Source: Elmis aenea
Taxonomy: Eukaryota; Arthropoda; Insecta; Coleoptera; Elmidae
Length of the DNA stretch: 64,000 bases
Reading direction: 5' to 3'
NCBI GenBank assembly: GCA_947652605.1
Contig: CANTFG010000036.1
Span: forward strand, 62,001-126,000
Shown here: piece by piece, positions 1-12,163 of the stretch
Numbering within the stretch: position 1 is the first letter of the stretch
Layout: the number at the start of each line of letters is the position of its first letter
Position numbers and translations under genes: made by a program
Notes under the pieces: generated by a model
What the model was told of the DNA's origin: nothing
What the model saw: only the letters and a program-made list of their open reading frames with translations
Database searches by the model: none

Positions 1-1211
1 TGTTTAAAAATAGTCGCTCAAGGAACATATGTATTAACTAAAGCACGGTATTTTTAGGAAATCATTAAAAATTAAAACCAGCTCATTGAAAGACATATGC
101 AAAACAATTGTATTCATGTAAAGAGGCGATGGATAAACTGTTTCTGTGATATACAAATCAATAATTAAAATTGTTTCGAAATAGTCGCTCAAGGAACATA
201 TGTATTAACTAAAGCACGGTATTTTTAGGAAATTATTAAAAATTAAAACCAGCTCATTGAAAGATATATGCAAAACAATTGTATTCATGTAAAGAGGCGA
301 TGGATAAACTGTTCCTGTGATATACCAATCAATAATTAAAATTGTTTAGAAATAGTCGCTCAAGGAACATATGTATTAACTAAAGCACGGTATTTTTAGG
401 AAATTATTAAAAATTAAAACCAGCTCATTGAAAGACATATGCAAAACAATTGTATTCATATAAAGAGGCGATGGATAAACTGTTCCTGTGATATACAAAT
501 CATCAATTAAAATTGTTTCAAAATAGTCGCTCAAGGAACATATGTATTAACTAAAGCACGGTATTTTTAGGAAATTATTAAAAATTAAAACCAGCTCATT
601 GAAAGATATATGCAAAACAATTGTATTCATGTAAACAGGCGATGGATAAACTGTTCCTGTGATATACAAATCAATAATTAAAATTGTTTAGAAATAGTCG
701 CTCAAGGAACATATGTATTAAATAAAGCACGGTATTTTTGGGAAATCATTAAAAATTAAAACCAGCTCATTGAAAGACATATGCAAAACAATTGTATTCA
801 TGTAAAGAGGCGATGGATAAACTGTTTCTGTGATATACAAATCAATAATTAAAATTGTTTCAAAATAGTCGCTCAAGGAACATATGTATTAACTAAAGCA
901 CGGTATTTTTAGAAAATTATTAAAAATTAAAACCAGCTCATTGAAAGACATATGCAAAACAATTGTATTCATGTAAACAGGCGATGGATAAACTGTTTCT
1001 GTGATATAAAAATCAATAATTAAAATTGTTTCGAAATAGTCGCTCAAGGAACATATGTATTAACTAAAGCACGGTATTTTTAGGAAATTATTAAAAATTA
1101 AAACCAGCTCATTGAAAGACATATGCAAAACAATTGTATTCATGTAAAGAGGCGATGGATAAACTGTTCCTGTGACATACCAATCAATAATTAAAATTGT
1201 TTAGAAATAGT
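1..1211 (+). repeat. Block B, short form (copy 1, left-truncated by window)
   Basis: Diagnostic variants in order: tttaaaaatag junction, aaatcatt, tttctgtgat, gatatatgc, atacc, catataaag, catcaatt, tttcaaaatag, aaacagg, gggaaatcatt, agaaaatt, ataaaaatc, then gacatacc with cgcccaag. The same series recurs at about 6674-7884 with a constant offset of 6673 bp (39 monomers plus 4 bp), including the rare catcaatt change. Compared with the long B form at 43.0-45.7 kb it lacks about eight monomers, among them the gcaatac/gagacg and aagaatt monomers. No coding potential is seen. Confidence 0.8.
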
Positions 1212-2529
1212 CGCCCAAGGAACATATGTATTAACTAAAGCACGGTATTTTTAGGAAATTATTAAAAATTAAAACCAGCTCATTGAAAGACATATGCAAA
1301 ACAATTGTATTCATGTAAAGAGGCGATGGATAAACTGTTCCTGTGATATACAAATCAATAATTAAAATTGTTCAGAAATAGTCGCTCAAGGAACATATGT
1401 ATTAACTAAAGCACGGTATTTTTAGGAAATTATTAAAAATTAAAACCAGCTCATTGAAAGACATATGCAAAACAATTGTATTCATGTAAAGAGGCGATGG
1501 ATAAACTGTTCCTGTGATATACAAATCAATAATTAAAATTGTTCAGAAATAGTCGCTCAAGGAACATATGTATTAACTAAAGCACGGTATTTTTAGGAAA
1601 TCATTAAAAATTAAAACCAGCTCATTGAAAGACATATGCAAAACAATTGTATTCATGTTAAGAGGCGATGGATAAACTGTTCCTGTGATATACAAATCAA
1701 TAATTGAAATTGTTTCGAAATAGTCGCTCAAGGAACATATGTATTAACTAAAGCATGGTATTTTTAGGAAATTATTAAAATTTAAAACCAGCTCATTGAA
1801 AGACATATGCAAAACAATTGTATTCATGTAAAGAGGCGATGGATAAACTGTTCCTGTGATATACAAATCAATAATTAAAATTGTTTCGAAATAGTCGCTC
1901 AAGGAACATATGTATTAACTAAAGCACGGTATTTTTAGGAAATTATTAAAAATTAAAACCAGCTCATTGAAAGACATATGCAAAACAATTGTATTCATGT
2001 TAAGAGGCGATGGATAAACGGTTCCTGTGATATACCAATCAATAATTAAAATTGTTTAGAAATAGTCGCTCAAGGAACATATGTATTAACTAAAGCACGG
2101 TATTTTTAGGAAATTATTAAAAATTAAAACCAGCTCATTGAAAGACATATGCAAAACAAATGTATTCATATAAAGAGGCGATGGATAAACTGTTCCTGTG
2201 ATATACAAATCAATAAATAAAATTGTTTCAAAATAGTCGCTCAAGGAACATATGTATTAACTAAAGCACGGTAATTTTAGGAAATTATTAAAAATTAAAA
2301 CCAGCTCATTGAAAGACATAAGCAAAACAATTGTATTCATGTAAAGATGCGAAGGATAAACTTGTCCTGTGATATACAAATCAATAATTAAAATTGTTTC
2401 GAAATAGTCGCTCAAGGAACATATTATGTATTAACTAAAGCACGGTATTTTTAGGAAATTATTAAAAATTAAAACCAGCTCATTGAAAGACATATGCAAT
2501 ACAATTGTATTCATGTAAAGAGACGATGG
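1212..2529 (+). repeat. C-like and B-like mixed monomers
   Basis: After the cgcccaag monomer come two ttcag junctions (about 1371 and 1542), an aaatcatt, a gttaagagg, a ttgaaattg and a gcatgg, in an order partly like block C. From about 2000 the monomers look like block B pieces (atacc, catataaag, tttcaaaatag, atgcgaagg/cttgtcc, gcaatac with gagacg). One monomer has a 3-bp insertion giving acatattatg near 2423. The mixture suggests an old recombination junction between series. Boundaries are approximate. Confidence 0.6.
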
Positions 2530-5500
2530 ATAAACTGTTTCTGTGATATACAAATCAATAATTAAAATTGTTTCGAAATAGTCGCTCAAGGAACATATGT
2601 ATTAACTAAAGCACGGTATTTTTAGGAAATTATTAAAAATTAAAACCAGCTCATTGAAAGATATATGCAAAACAATTGTATTCATGTAAAGAGGCGATGG
2701 ATAAACTGTTCCTGTGATATACAAATCAATAATTAAAATTGTTTCGAAATAGTCGCTCAAGGAACATATGTATTAACTAAAGCACGGTATTTTTAAGACA
2801 TTATTAAAAATTAAAACCAGCTCATTGAAAGACATATGCAAAACAATTGTATTCATGTAAAAAGGCGATGGATAAACTGTTCCTGTCATATACAAATCAA
2901 TAATTAAAATTGTTTAGAAATAGTCGCTCAAGGAACATATGTATTAACTAAAGCACTGTATTTTTAGGAAATTATTAAAAATTAAAACCAGCTCATTGAA
3001 AGACATATGCAAAACAATTGTATTCATGTAAAAAGGCGATGGATAAACTGTTCCTGTCATATACAAATCAATAATTAAAATTGTTTAGAAATAGTCGCTC
3101 AAGGAACATATGTATTAACTAAAGCACGGTATTTTTAAGACATTATTAAAAATTAAAACCAGCTCATTGAAAGACATATGCAAAACAATTGTATTCATGT
3201 AAAAAGGCGATGGATAAACTGTTCCTGTCATATACAAATCAATAATTAAAATTGTTTAGAAATAGTCGCTCAAGGAACATATGTATTAACTAAAGCACTG
3301 TATTTTTAGGAAATTATTAAAAATTAAAACCAGCTCATTGAAAGACATATGCAAAACAATTGTATTCATGTAAAGAGGCGATGGATAAACTGTTCCTGTG
3401 ATATACAAATCAATAATTAAAATTGTTTAGAAATAGTCGCTCAAGGAACATATGTATTAACTAAAGCACGGTATTTTTAAGACATTATTAAAAATTAAAA
3501 CCAGCTCATTGAAAGACATATGCAAAACAATTGTATTCATGTAAAGAGGCGATGGATAAAACTGTTTCTGTGATATACAAATCAATAATTAAAATTGTTT
3601 CGAAATAGTCGCTCAAGGAACATATGTATGAACTAAAGCACGGTATTTTTTGGAAATCATTAAAAATTAAAACCAGCTCATTGAAAGACATATGCAAAAC
3701 AATTGTATTCATGTAAAGAGGCGATGGATAAACTGTTCCAGTGATATACAAATCAATAATTGAAATTGTTTCGAAATAGTCGCTTAAGGAACATATGTAT
3801 TAACTAAAGCACGGTATTTTTAGGAAATTATTAAAAATTAAAACCAGCTCTTTGAAAGACATATGCAAAACAATTGTATTCATGTAAAGAGGCGATGGAT
3901 AAACTGTTCCTGTGATATACAAATCAATAATTAAAATTGTTCAGAAATAGTCGCTCAAGGAATATATGTATTAACTAAAGCACGGTATTTTTAGGAAATT
4001 ATTAAAAATTAAAACCAGCTCATTGAAAGACATATGCAAAACAATTGTATTCATGTAAAGAGGCGATGGATAAACTGTTTCTGTGATATACAAATCAATA
4101 ATTAAAATTGTTTCGAAATAGTCGCTCAAGGAACATATGTATTAACTAAAGCACGGTATTTTTAGGAAATTATTAAAAATTAAAACCAGCTCATTGAAAG
4201 ATATATGCAAAACAATTGTATTCATGTAAAGAGGCGATGGATAAACTGTTCCTGTGATATACAAATCAATAATTAAAATTGTTTCGAAATAGTCGCTCAA
4301 GGAACATATGTATTAACTAAAGCACGGTATTTTTAAGACATTATTAAAAATTAAAACCAGCTCATTGAAAGACATATGCAAAACAATTGTATTCATGTAA
4401 AAAGGCGATGGATAAACTGTTCCTGTCATATACAAATCAATAATTAAAATTGTTTAGAAATAGTCGCTCAAGGAACATATGTATTAACTAAAGCACTGTA
4501 TTTTTAGGAAATTATTAAAAATTAAAACCAGCTCATTGAAAGACATATGCAAAACAATTGTATTCATGTAAAAAGGCGATGGATAAACTGTTCCTGTCAT
4601 ATACAAATCAATAATTAAAATTGTTTAGAAATAGTCGCTCAAGGAACATATGTATTAACTAAAGCACGGTATTTTTAAGACATTATTAAAAATTAAAACC
4701 AGCTCATTGAAAGACATATGCAAAACAATTGTATTCATGTAAAAAGGCGATGGATAAACTGTTCCTGTCATATACAAATCAATAATTAAAATTGTTTAGA
4801 AATAGTCGCTCAAGGAACATATGTATTAACTAAAGCACTGTATTTTTAGGAAATTATTAAAAATTAAAACCAGCTCATTGAAAGACATATGCAAAACAAT
4901 TGTATTCATGTAAAGAGGCGATGGATAAACTGTTCCTGTGATATACAAATCAATAATTAAAATTGTTTAGAAATAGTCGCTCAAGGAACATATGTATTAA
5001 CTAAAGCACGGTATTTTTAAGACATTATTAAAAATTAAAACCAGCTCATTGAAAGACATATGCAAAACAATTGTATTCATGTAAAGAGGCGATGGATAAA
5101 CTGTTTCTGTGATATACAAATCAATAATTAAAATTGTTTCGAAATAGTCGCTCAAGGAACATATGTATGAACTAAAGCACGGTATTTTTTGGAAATCATT
5201 AAAAATTAAAACCAGCTCATTGAAAGACATATGCAAAACAATTGTATTCATGTAAAGAGGCGATGGATAAACTGTTCCAGTGATATACAAATCAATAATT
5301 GAAATTGTTTCGAAATAGTCGCTTAAGGAACATATGTATTAACTAAAGCACGGTATTTTTAGGAAATTATTAAAAATTAAAACCAGCTCTTTGAAAGACA
5401 TATGCAAAACAATTGTATTCATGTAAAGAGGCGATGGATAAACTGTTCCTGTGATATACAAATCAATAATTAAAATTGTTCAGAAATAGTCGCTCAAGGA

Positions 5501-5600
5501 ATATATGTATTAACTAAAGCACGGTATTTTTAGGAAATTATTAAAAATTAAAACCAGCTCATTGAAAGACATATGCAAAACAATTGTATTCATGTAAAGA
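2530..5600 (+). repeat. Nine-monomer tandem duplication within block D
   Basis: About 2530-4065 and 4070-5600 are near-identical, offset by 1539 bp (nine monomers). The offset is 1540 before position 3557 because copy 1 carries one extra A there (gataaaactg instead of gataaactg). Shared markers include the gatatatgc monomer, aagacatt at 2795/4335, gcactgta, gtcatat, the tatgaact monomer with ttttttggaaatcatt, ccagtg, ttgaaattg and cgcttaag. Similarity stops upstream at gagacg (copy 1 only) and downstream at agaagcgatgg (copy 2 only). The duplication contains a further nested dimer repeat. Confidence 0.85.
2755..3440 (+). repeat. Nested dimer repeat (342 bp x 2) in D copy 1
   Basis: Monomers alternate between one type with aagacatt and one with gcactgta, and most carry aaaaagg and gtcatat. 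aagacatt occurs at 2795, 3137 and about 3479, with gcactgta between them, so a two-monomer unit is repeated. The same alternation is seen at about 4295-4980 in the second nine-monomer copy. In the other D copies (15.8, 33.9, 40.7 and 48.6 kb) the dimer appears only once, so the doubling is specific to this locus. Confidence 0.8.
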
Positions 5601-6624
5601 AGCGATGGAAAAACTGTTCCTGTGATATACAAATCAATAATTAAAATTGTTTAGAAATAGTCGCTTAAGGAACATATGTATTAACTAAAGCACGGTATTT
5701 TTAGGAAATTATTAAAAATTAAAACCAGCTCATTGAAAGACATATGCAAAACAATTGTATTCATGTAAAGAGGCGATGGATAAACTGTTCCTGTGATATA
5801 CAAATCAATAATTAAAATTGTTTCGAAATAGTCGCTCAAGGAACATATGTATTAACTAAAGCACGGTATTTTTAGGAAATTATTAAAAATTAAAACCAGC
5901 TCTTTGAAAGACATATGCAAAACAATTGTATACATGTAAAGAGGCGATAGATAAACTGTTCCTGTAATATACAAATCAATAATTAAAATTGTTTCGAAAT
6001 AGTCGCTCAAGGAACATATGTATTAACTAGAGCACGGTATTTTTAGAAAATTATTAAAAATTAAAACCAGCTCATTGAAAGACATATGCAAAACAATTGT
6101 ATTCATGTAAAGAGGCGATGGATAAACTGTTCCTGTGATATACAAATCTATAATTAAAATTGTTTCGAAATAGTCGCTTAAGGAACATATGTATTAACTA
6201 AAGCACGGTATTTTTAGGAAATTATTAAAAATTAAAACCAGCTCATTGAAAGACATATGCAAAACAATTGTATTCATGTAAAGAGGCGATGGATAAACTG
6301 TTCCTGTGATATACAAATCAATAATTAAAATTGTTTAGAAATAGTCGCTTAAGAAACATATGTATTAACTAAAGCACGGTATTTTTAAGAAATTATTAAA
6401 AATTAAAACCAGCTCATTGAAAGACATATGCAAAACAATTGTATTCATGTAAAGAGGCGATGGATAAACTGTTCCTGTGATATACAAATCAATAATTAAA
6501 ATTGTTTAGAAATAGTCGCTCAAGGAACATATGTATTAACTAAAGCACGGTATTTTTAGGAAATTATTAAAAATTAAAACCTGCTCATTAAAAGACATAT
6601 GCAAAACAATTGTATTCATGTAAA
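5601..6624 (+). repeat. Block D, distal part
   Basis: Markers in order: agaagcgatgg, cgcttaag, ctctttg, gtatacatg with gatagat and cctgtaat, agaaaatt, tctataatt, cgcttaag, aagaaacat, aagaaatt. The same ordered markers recur near 35.0-35.6, 41.8-42.8 and 49.9-51.2 kb. It leads directly into block B (atgcgaagg with cttgtcc at 6625). Confidence 0.75.
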
Positions 6625-7884
6625 GATGCGAAGGATAAACTTGTCCTGTGATATACAAATCAATAATTAAAATTGTTTAAAAATAGTCGCTCAAGGAACA
6701 TATGTATTAACTAAAGCACGGTATTTTTAGGAAATCATTAAAAATTAAAACCAGCTCATTGAAAGACATATGCAAAACAATTGTATTCATGTAAAGAGGC
6801 GATGGATAAACTGTTTCTGTGATATACAAATCAATAATTAAAATTGTTTCGAAATAGTCGCTCAAGGAACATATGTATTAACTAAAGCACGGTATTTTTA
6901 GGAAATTATTAAAAATTAAAACCAGCTCATTGAAAGATATATGCAAAACAATTGTATTCATGTAAAGAGGCGATGGATAAACTGTTCCTGTGATATACCA
7001 ATCAATAATTAAAATTGTTTAGAAATAGTCGCTCAAGGAACATATGTATTAACTAAAGCACGGTATTTTTAGGAAATTATTAAAAATTAAAACCAGCTCA
7101 TTGAAAGACATATGCAAAACAATTGTATTCATATAAAGAGGCGATGGATAAACTGTTCCTGTGATATACAAATCATCAATTAAAATTGTTTTAAAATAGT
7201 CGCTCAAGGAACATATGTATTAACTAAAGCACGGTATTTTTAGGAAATTATTAAAAATTAAAACCAGCTCATTGAAAGATATATGCAAAACAATTGTATT
7301 CATGTAAACAGGCGATGGATAAACTGTTCCTGTGATATACAAATCAATAATTAAAATTGTTTAGAAATAGTCGCTCAAGGAACATATGTATTAAATAAAG
7401 CACGGTATTTTTGGGAAATCATTAAAAATTAAAACCAGCTCATTGAAAGACATATGCAAAACAATTGTATTCATGTAAAGAGGCGATGGATAAACTGTTC
7501 CTGTGATATACCAATCAATAATTAAAATTGTTTCGAAATAGTCGCTCAAGGAACATATGTATTAACTAAAGCACGGTATTTTTAGAAAATTATTAAAAAT
7601 TAAAACCAGCTCATTGAAAGACATATGCAAAACAATTGTATTCATGTAAACAGGCGATGGATAAACTGTTTCTGTGATATAAAAATCAATAATTAAAATT
7701 GTTTCGAAATAGTCGCTCAAGGAACATATGTATTAACTAAAGCACGGTATTTTTAGGAAATTATTAAAAATTAAAACCAGCTCATTGAAAGACATATGCA
7801 AAACAATTGTATTCATGTAAAGAGGCGATGGATAAACTGTTCCTGTGACATACCAATCAATAATTAAAATTGTTTAGAAATAGT
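6625..7884 (+). repeat. Block B, short form (copy 2)
   Basis: This begins with the atgcgaagg/cttgtcc monomer, and from about 6674 it parallels 1-1211 at a constant 6673-bp offset. It ends with the linked pair gacatacc and cgcccaag. Few differences separate the copies (for example ttttaaaatag versus tttcaaaatag, and ctgttcc...atacc versus ctgtttc...atac near 7497-7512). One base is lost just after this block (accactc near 7950). Confidence 0.8.
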
Positions 7885-10800
7885 CGCCCAAGGAACATAT
7901 GTATTAACTAAAGCACGGTATTTTTAGGAAATTATTAAAAATTAAAACCACTCATTGAAAGACATATGCAAAACAATTGTATTCATGTAAAGAGGCGATG
8001 GATAAACTGTTCTTGTGATATACAAATCAATAATTAAAATTGTTTCGAAATAGTCGCTCAAGGAACATATGTATTAACTAAAGCACGGTATTTTTAAGAA
8101 ATTATTAAAAATTAAAACCAGCTCATTGAAAGACATATGCAAAACAATTGTATTCATGTAAAGAGGCGATGGATAAACTGTTCCTGTGATATACAAATTA
8201 ATAATTAAAATTGTTTCGAAATAGTCGCTCAAGGAACATATGTATTAACTAAAGCACGGTATATTTAGGAAATTATTAAAAATTAAAACCAGCTCATTGA
8301 AAGACATATGCAAAACAATTGTATTCATGTAAAGAGGCGATGGATAAACTGTTCCTGTGATATACAAATCAATAATTAAAATTGTTTAGAAATAGTCGCT
8401 CAAGGAACATATGTATTAACTAAAGCACGGTATTTTTAGGAAATTATTAAAAATTAAAACCAGCTCATTGAAAGACATATGCAAAACAATTTTTTTCATG
8501 TAAAGATGCGAAGGATAAACTGTTCCTGTGATATACAAATCAATAATTAAAATTGTTTCGAAATAGTCGCTCAAGGAACATATGTATTAACTAAAGCACG
8601 GTATTTTTAGGAAATTATTAAAAATTAAAACCAGCTCATTGAAAGACATATGCAAAACAATTTTTTTTCATGTAAAGAGGCGATGGATAAACTGTTCCTG
8701 TGATATACAAATCAATAATTAAAATTGTTTCGAAATAGTCGCTCAAGGAACATATGTATTAACTAAAGCACGGTATTTTTAGGAAATTATTAAAAATTAA
8801 AACCAGCTCATTGAAAGACATATGCAAAACAATTTTTTTCATGTAAAGAGGCGATGGATAAACTGTTCCTGTGATATACAAATCAATAATTAAAATTGTT
8901 TCGAAATAGTCGCTCAAGGAACATATGTATTAACTAAAGCACGGTATTTTTAGGAAATTATTAAAAATTAAAACCAGCTCATTGAAAGACATATGCAAAA
9001 CAATTGTATTCATGTTAAGAGGCGATGGATAAACGGTTCCTGTGATATACAAATCAATAATTAAATTTGTTACGAAATAGTCGCTCAAGGAACATATGTA
9101 TTAACTAAAGCACGGTATTTTTAGGAAATCATTAAAAATTAAAACCAGCTCTTTGAAAGACATATGCAAAACAATTGTATTCATGTAAAAAGGCGATGGA
9201 TAAACTGTTCCTTTGATATACAAATCAATAATTAAAATTGTTCAGAAATAGTCGCTCAAGGAACATATGTATTAACTAAAGCACGGTATTTTTAGGAAAT
9301 TATTAAAATTAAAACCAGCTCATTGAAAGACATATGCAAAACAATTGTATTCATGTAAAAAAGCGATGGATAAACTGTTCCAATGATATACAAATCAATA
9401 ATTAAAATTGTTTCGAAATAGTCGCTCAAGGAACATATGTATTAACTAAAGCACGGTATTTTTAGGAAATTATTAAAAATTAAAACCAGCTCATTAAAAG
9501 ACATATGCAAAACAATTGTATTCATGTAAAGAGGCGATGGATAAACTGTTCCTGTGATATACAAATCAATAATTAAAATTGTTTCGAAATAGTCGCTCAA
9601 GGAACATATGTATTAACTAAAGCACGGTATTTTTAGGAAATTATTAAAAATTAAAACCAGCTCATTGAAAGACATATGCAAAACAATTGTATTCATGTAA
9701 AGAGGCGATAGATAAACTGTTCCTGTAATATACAAATCAATAATTAAAATTGTTTCGAAATAGTCGCTTAAGGAACATATGTATTAACTAAAGCACGGTA
9801 TTTTTAGGAAATTATTAAAAATTAAAACCAGCTCATTGAAAGACATATGCAAAACAATTGTATTCATGTAAAGAGGCGATGGATAAACTGTTCCTGTGAT
9901 ATACAAATCAATAATTGAATTTGTTTCGAAATAGTCGCTCAAGGAACATATGTATTAACTGAAGCACGGTATTTTTAGGAAATTATTAAAAATTAAAACC
10001 AGCTCATTGAAAGACATATGCAAAACCATTGTATTCATGTAAAGAGGCGATGGATAAACTGTTCCTGTGATATACAAATCAATAATTAAAGTTGTTTAGA
10101 AATAGTCGCTCAAGGAACATATGTATTAACTAAAGCACGGTATTTTTAGGAAATTATTAAAAATTAAAACCAGCTCATTAAAAGACATATGCAAAACAAT
10201 TGTATTCATGTAAAGAGGCGATGGATAAACTGTTTCTGTGATATACAAATCAATAATTAAAATTGTTTCGAAATAGTCGCTCAAGGAACATTTGTATTAA
10301 CTAAAGCACGGTATTTTTAGGAAATTATTAAAAATTAAAACCATCTCATTGAAAGACATATGCAAAACAATTGTATTCATGTAAAGAGGCGATGGATAAA
10401 CTGTTCCTGTGATATACAAATCAATAATTAAAATTGTTTAGAAATAGTCGCTCAAGGAACATATGTATTAACTAAAGCACGGTATTTTTAGGAAATTATT
10501 AAAAATTAAAACCAGCTCATTGAAAGACAAATGCAAAACAATTGTATTCATGTAAAGAGGCGATGGATAAACTGTTCCTGTGATATACAAATCAATAATT
10601 AAAATTGTTTCGAAATAGTCGCTCAAGGAACATATGTATTAACTAAAGCACGGTATTTTTAGGAAATTATTAAAAATTAAAACCAGCTCATTGAAAGACA
10701 TATGCAAAACAATTGTATTCATGTAAAGAGGCGATGGATAAACTGTTCCTGTGATATACAAATCAATAATTAAAGTTGTTTAGAAATAGTCGTTCAAGGA

Positions 10801-11640
10801 ACATATGTATTAACTAAAGCACGGTATTTTTAGGAAATTATTAAAAATTAAAACCAGCTCATTGAAAGACAAATGCAAAACAATTGTATTCATGTAAAGA
10901 GGCGATGGATAAACTGTTCCTGTGATATACAAATCAATAATTAAAATTGTTTCGAAATAGTCGCTCAAGGAACATATGTATTAACTAAAGCACGGTTATT
11001 TTAGGAAATTATTAACAATTAAAACCAGCTCATTGAAAGACATATGCAAAACAATTTTTTTCATGTAAAGATGCGAAGGATAAACTGTTCCTGTGATATA
11101 CAAATCAATAATTAAAATTGTTTCGAAATAGTCGCTCAAGGAACATATGTATTAACTAAAGCACGGTATTTTTAGGAAATTATTAAAAATTAAAACCAGC
11201 TCATTGAAAGACATATGCAAAACAATTTTTTTCATGTAAAGATGCGAAGGATAAACTGTTCCTGTGATATACAAATCAATAATTAAAATTGTTTCGAAAT
11301 AGTCGCTCAAGGAATATATGTATTAACTAAAGCTCGGTATTTTTAGGAAATTATTAAAAATTAAAACCAGCTTATTGAAAGACATATGCGAAACAATTGC
11401 ATTCATGTAAAGAGGCGATGGATAAACTGTTCCTGTAATATACAAATCAATAATTAAAATTGTTTCGAAATAGTCGCTTAAGGAACATATGTATTAACTA
11501 AAGCACGGTATTTTTAGGAAATTATTAAAAATTAAAAACAGCTCATTGAAAGACATATGCAAAACAATTGTATTCATGTAAAGAGGCGATGGATAAACTG
11601 TTCCTGTGATATACAAATCAATAATTGAATTTGTTTCGAA
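7885..11640 (+). repeat. Blocks C plus E, 62-monomer repeat copy 1
   Basis: The region matches about 18.5-22.2 kb at offsets of 10602-10605 bp (62 monomers). Anchors are cgcccaag at 7884/18488, the ttacg junction at 9071/19676, and the aatatatg plus gctcgg monomer at 11311/21913. Between them lie ctctttg, cctttg, ttcag, aaaaaagcg, ttaaaag, gatagat with cctgtaat, cgcttaag, gaatttg with ctgaag, and T7 monomers. Three consecutive T7 monomers lie at 8487, 8658 and 8830; the second has eight T. Some monomers are unique to this copy, so the match is patchy near 8.0-9.0 kb. Confidence 0.65.
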
Positions 11641-11983
11641 ATAGTCGCTCAAGGAACATATGTATTAACTGAAGCACGGTATTTTTAGGAAATTATTAAA
11701 AATTAAAACCAGCTCATTGAAAGACATATGCAAAACAATTGTATTCATGTAAAGAGGCGATGGATAAACTGTTTCTGTGATATACAAATCAATAATTAAA
11801 ATTGTTTCGAAATAGTCGCTCAAGGAACATATGTATTAACTAAAGCACGGTATTTTTAGGAAATTATTAAAAATTAAAACCAGCTCATTGAAAGACATAT
11901 GCAAAACAATTGTATTCATGTAAAGAGGCGATGGATAAACTGTTCCTGTGATATACAAATCAATAATTAAAATTGTTTAGAAA

Positions 11984-12154
11984 TAGTCGCTCAAGGAACA
12001 TATGTATTAACTAAAGCACGGTATTTTTAGGAAATTATTAAAAATTAAAACCAGCTCATTGAAAGACATATGCAAAACAATTGTATTCATGTAAAGAGGC
12101 GATGGATAAACTGTTCCTGTGATATACAAATCAATAATTAAAATTGTTTCGAAA
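11984..12154 (+). repeat. Reference satellite monomer (consensus-like, 171 bp)
   Basis: This copy matches the majority base at every position I checked and can serve as the type monomer. Landmarks within it are: a variable junction ending in tttcgaaa (164-171); CATATG at 16-21 and again at 84-89; gcacggta at 33-40; a T5 tract at 41-45; an A5 tract at 57-61; CAATTG at 95-100; aggcgatgg at 114-122; and ctgttcctgtg at 128-138. An 8-bp dyad is formed by aaacaatt (92-99) and aattgttt (159-166). The four CpGs lie at 5-6, 35-36, 117-118 and 167-168. The two CATATG sites, 68 bp apart, predict NdeI fragments of 68 and 103 bp that sum to the monomer. Confidence 0.95.
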
Positions 12155-12163
12155 TAGTCGCTC
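12147..12163 (+). other. CENP-B-box-like motif at the monomer junction
   Basis: Aligned to the mammalian CENP-B core pattern nTTCGnnnnAnnCGGGn, this 17-bp junction reads TTCG, then A, then CG at the right spacings, with CT in place of the last two G. That is seven of nine fixed positions. It recurs in every monomer whose junction reads tttcg; the alternatives tttag, ttcag, tttca, tttaa and ttacg weaken or destroy it. A 7/9 match somewhere in 171 bp on either strand is not rare by chance (about 0.4 expected with equal base frequencies), so this is a candidate only. No binding is shown. Confidence 0.15.

Noticed and set aside
3506..3751. 81-codon open frame on the minus strand
   Set aside because: It is the same satellite frame as the 97-codon ones, shifted by the single extra A near 3557. 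It is not a gene.
4997..5290. 97-codon open frame on the minus strand (also 16453-16746, 34398-34691, 49275-49568)
   Set aside because: It lies wholly inside satellite monomers, begins with TTG rather than ATG, and repeats its own sequence because the 171-bp unit is 57 codons. It is open only where one base removes the stop. D copy 4 at 41.4 kb lacks the change and is closed. There is no domain, promoter or ribosome-binding context.
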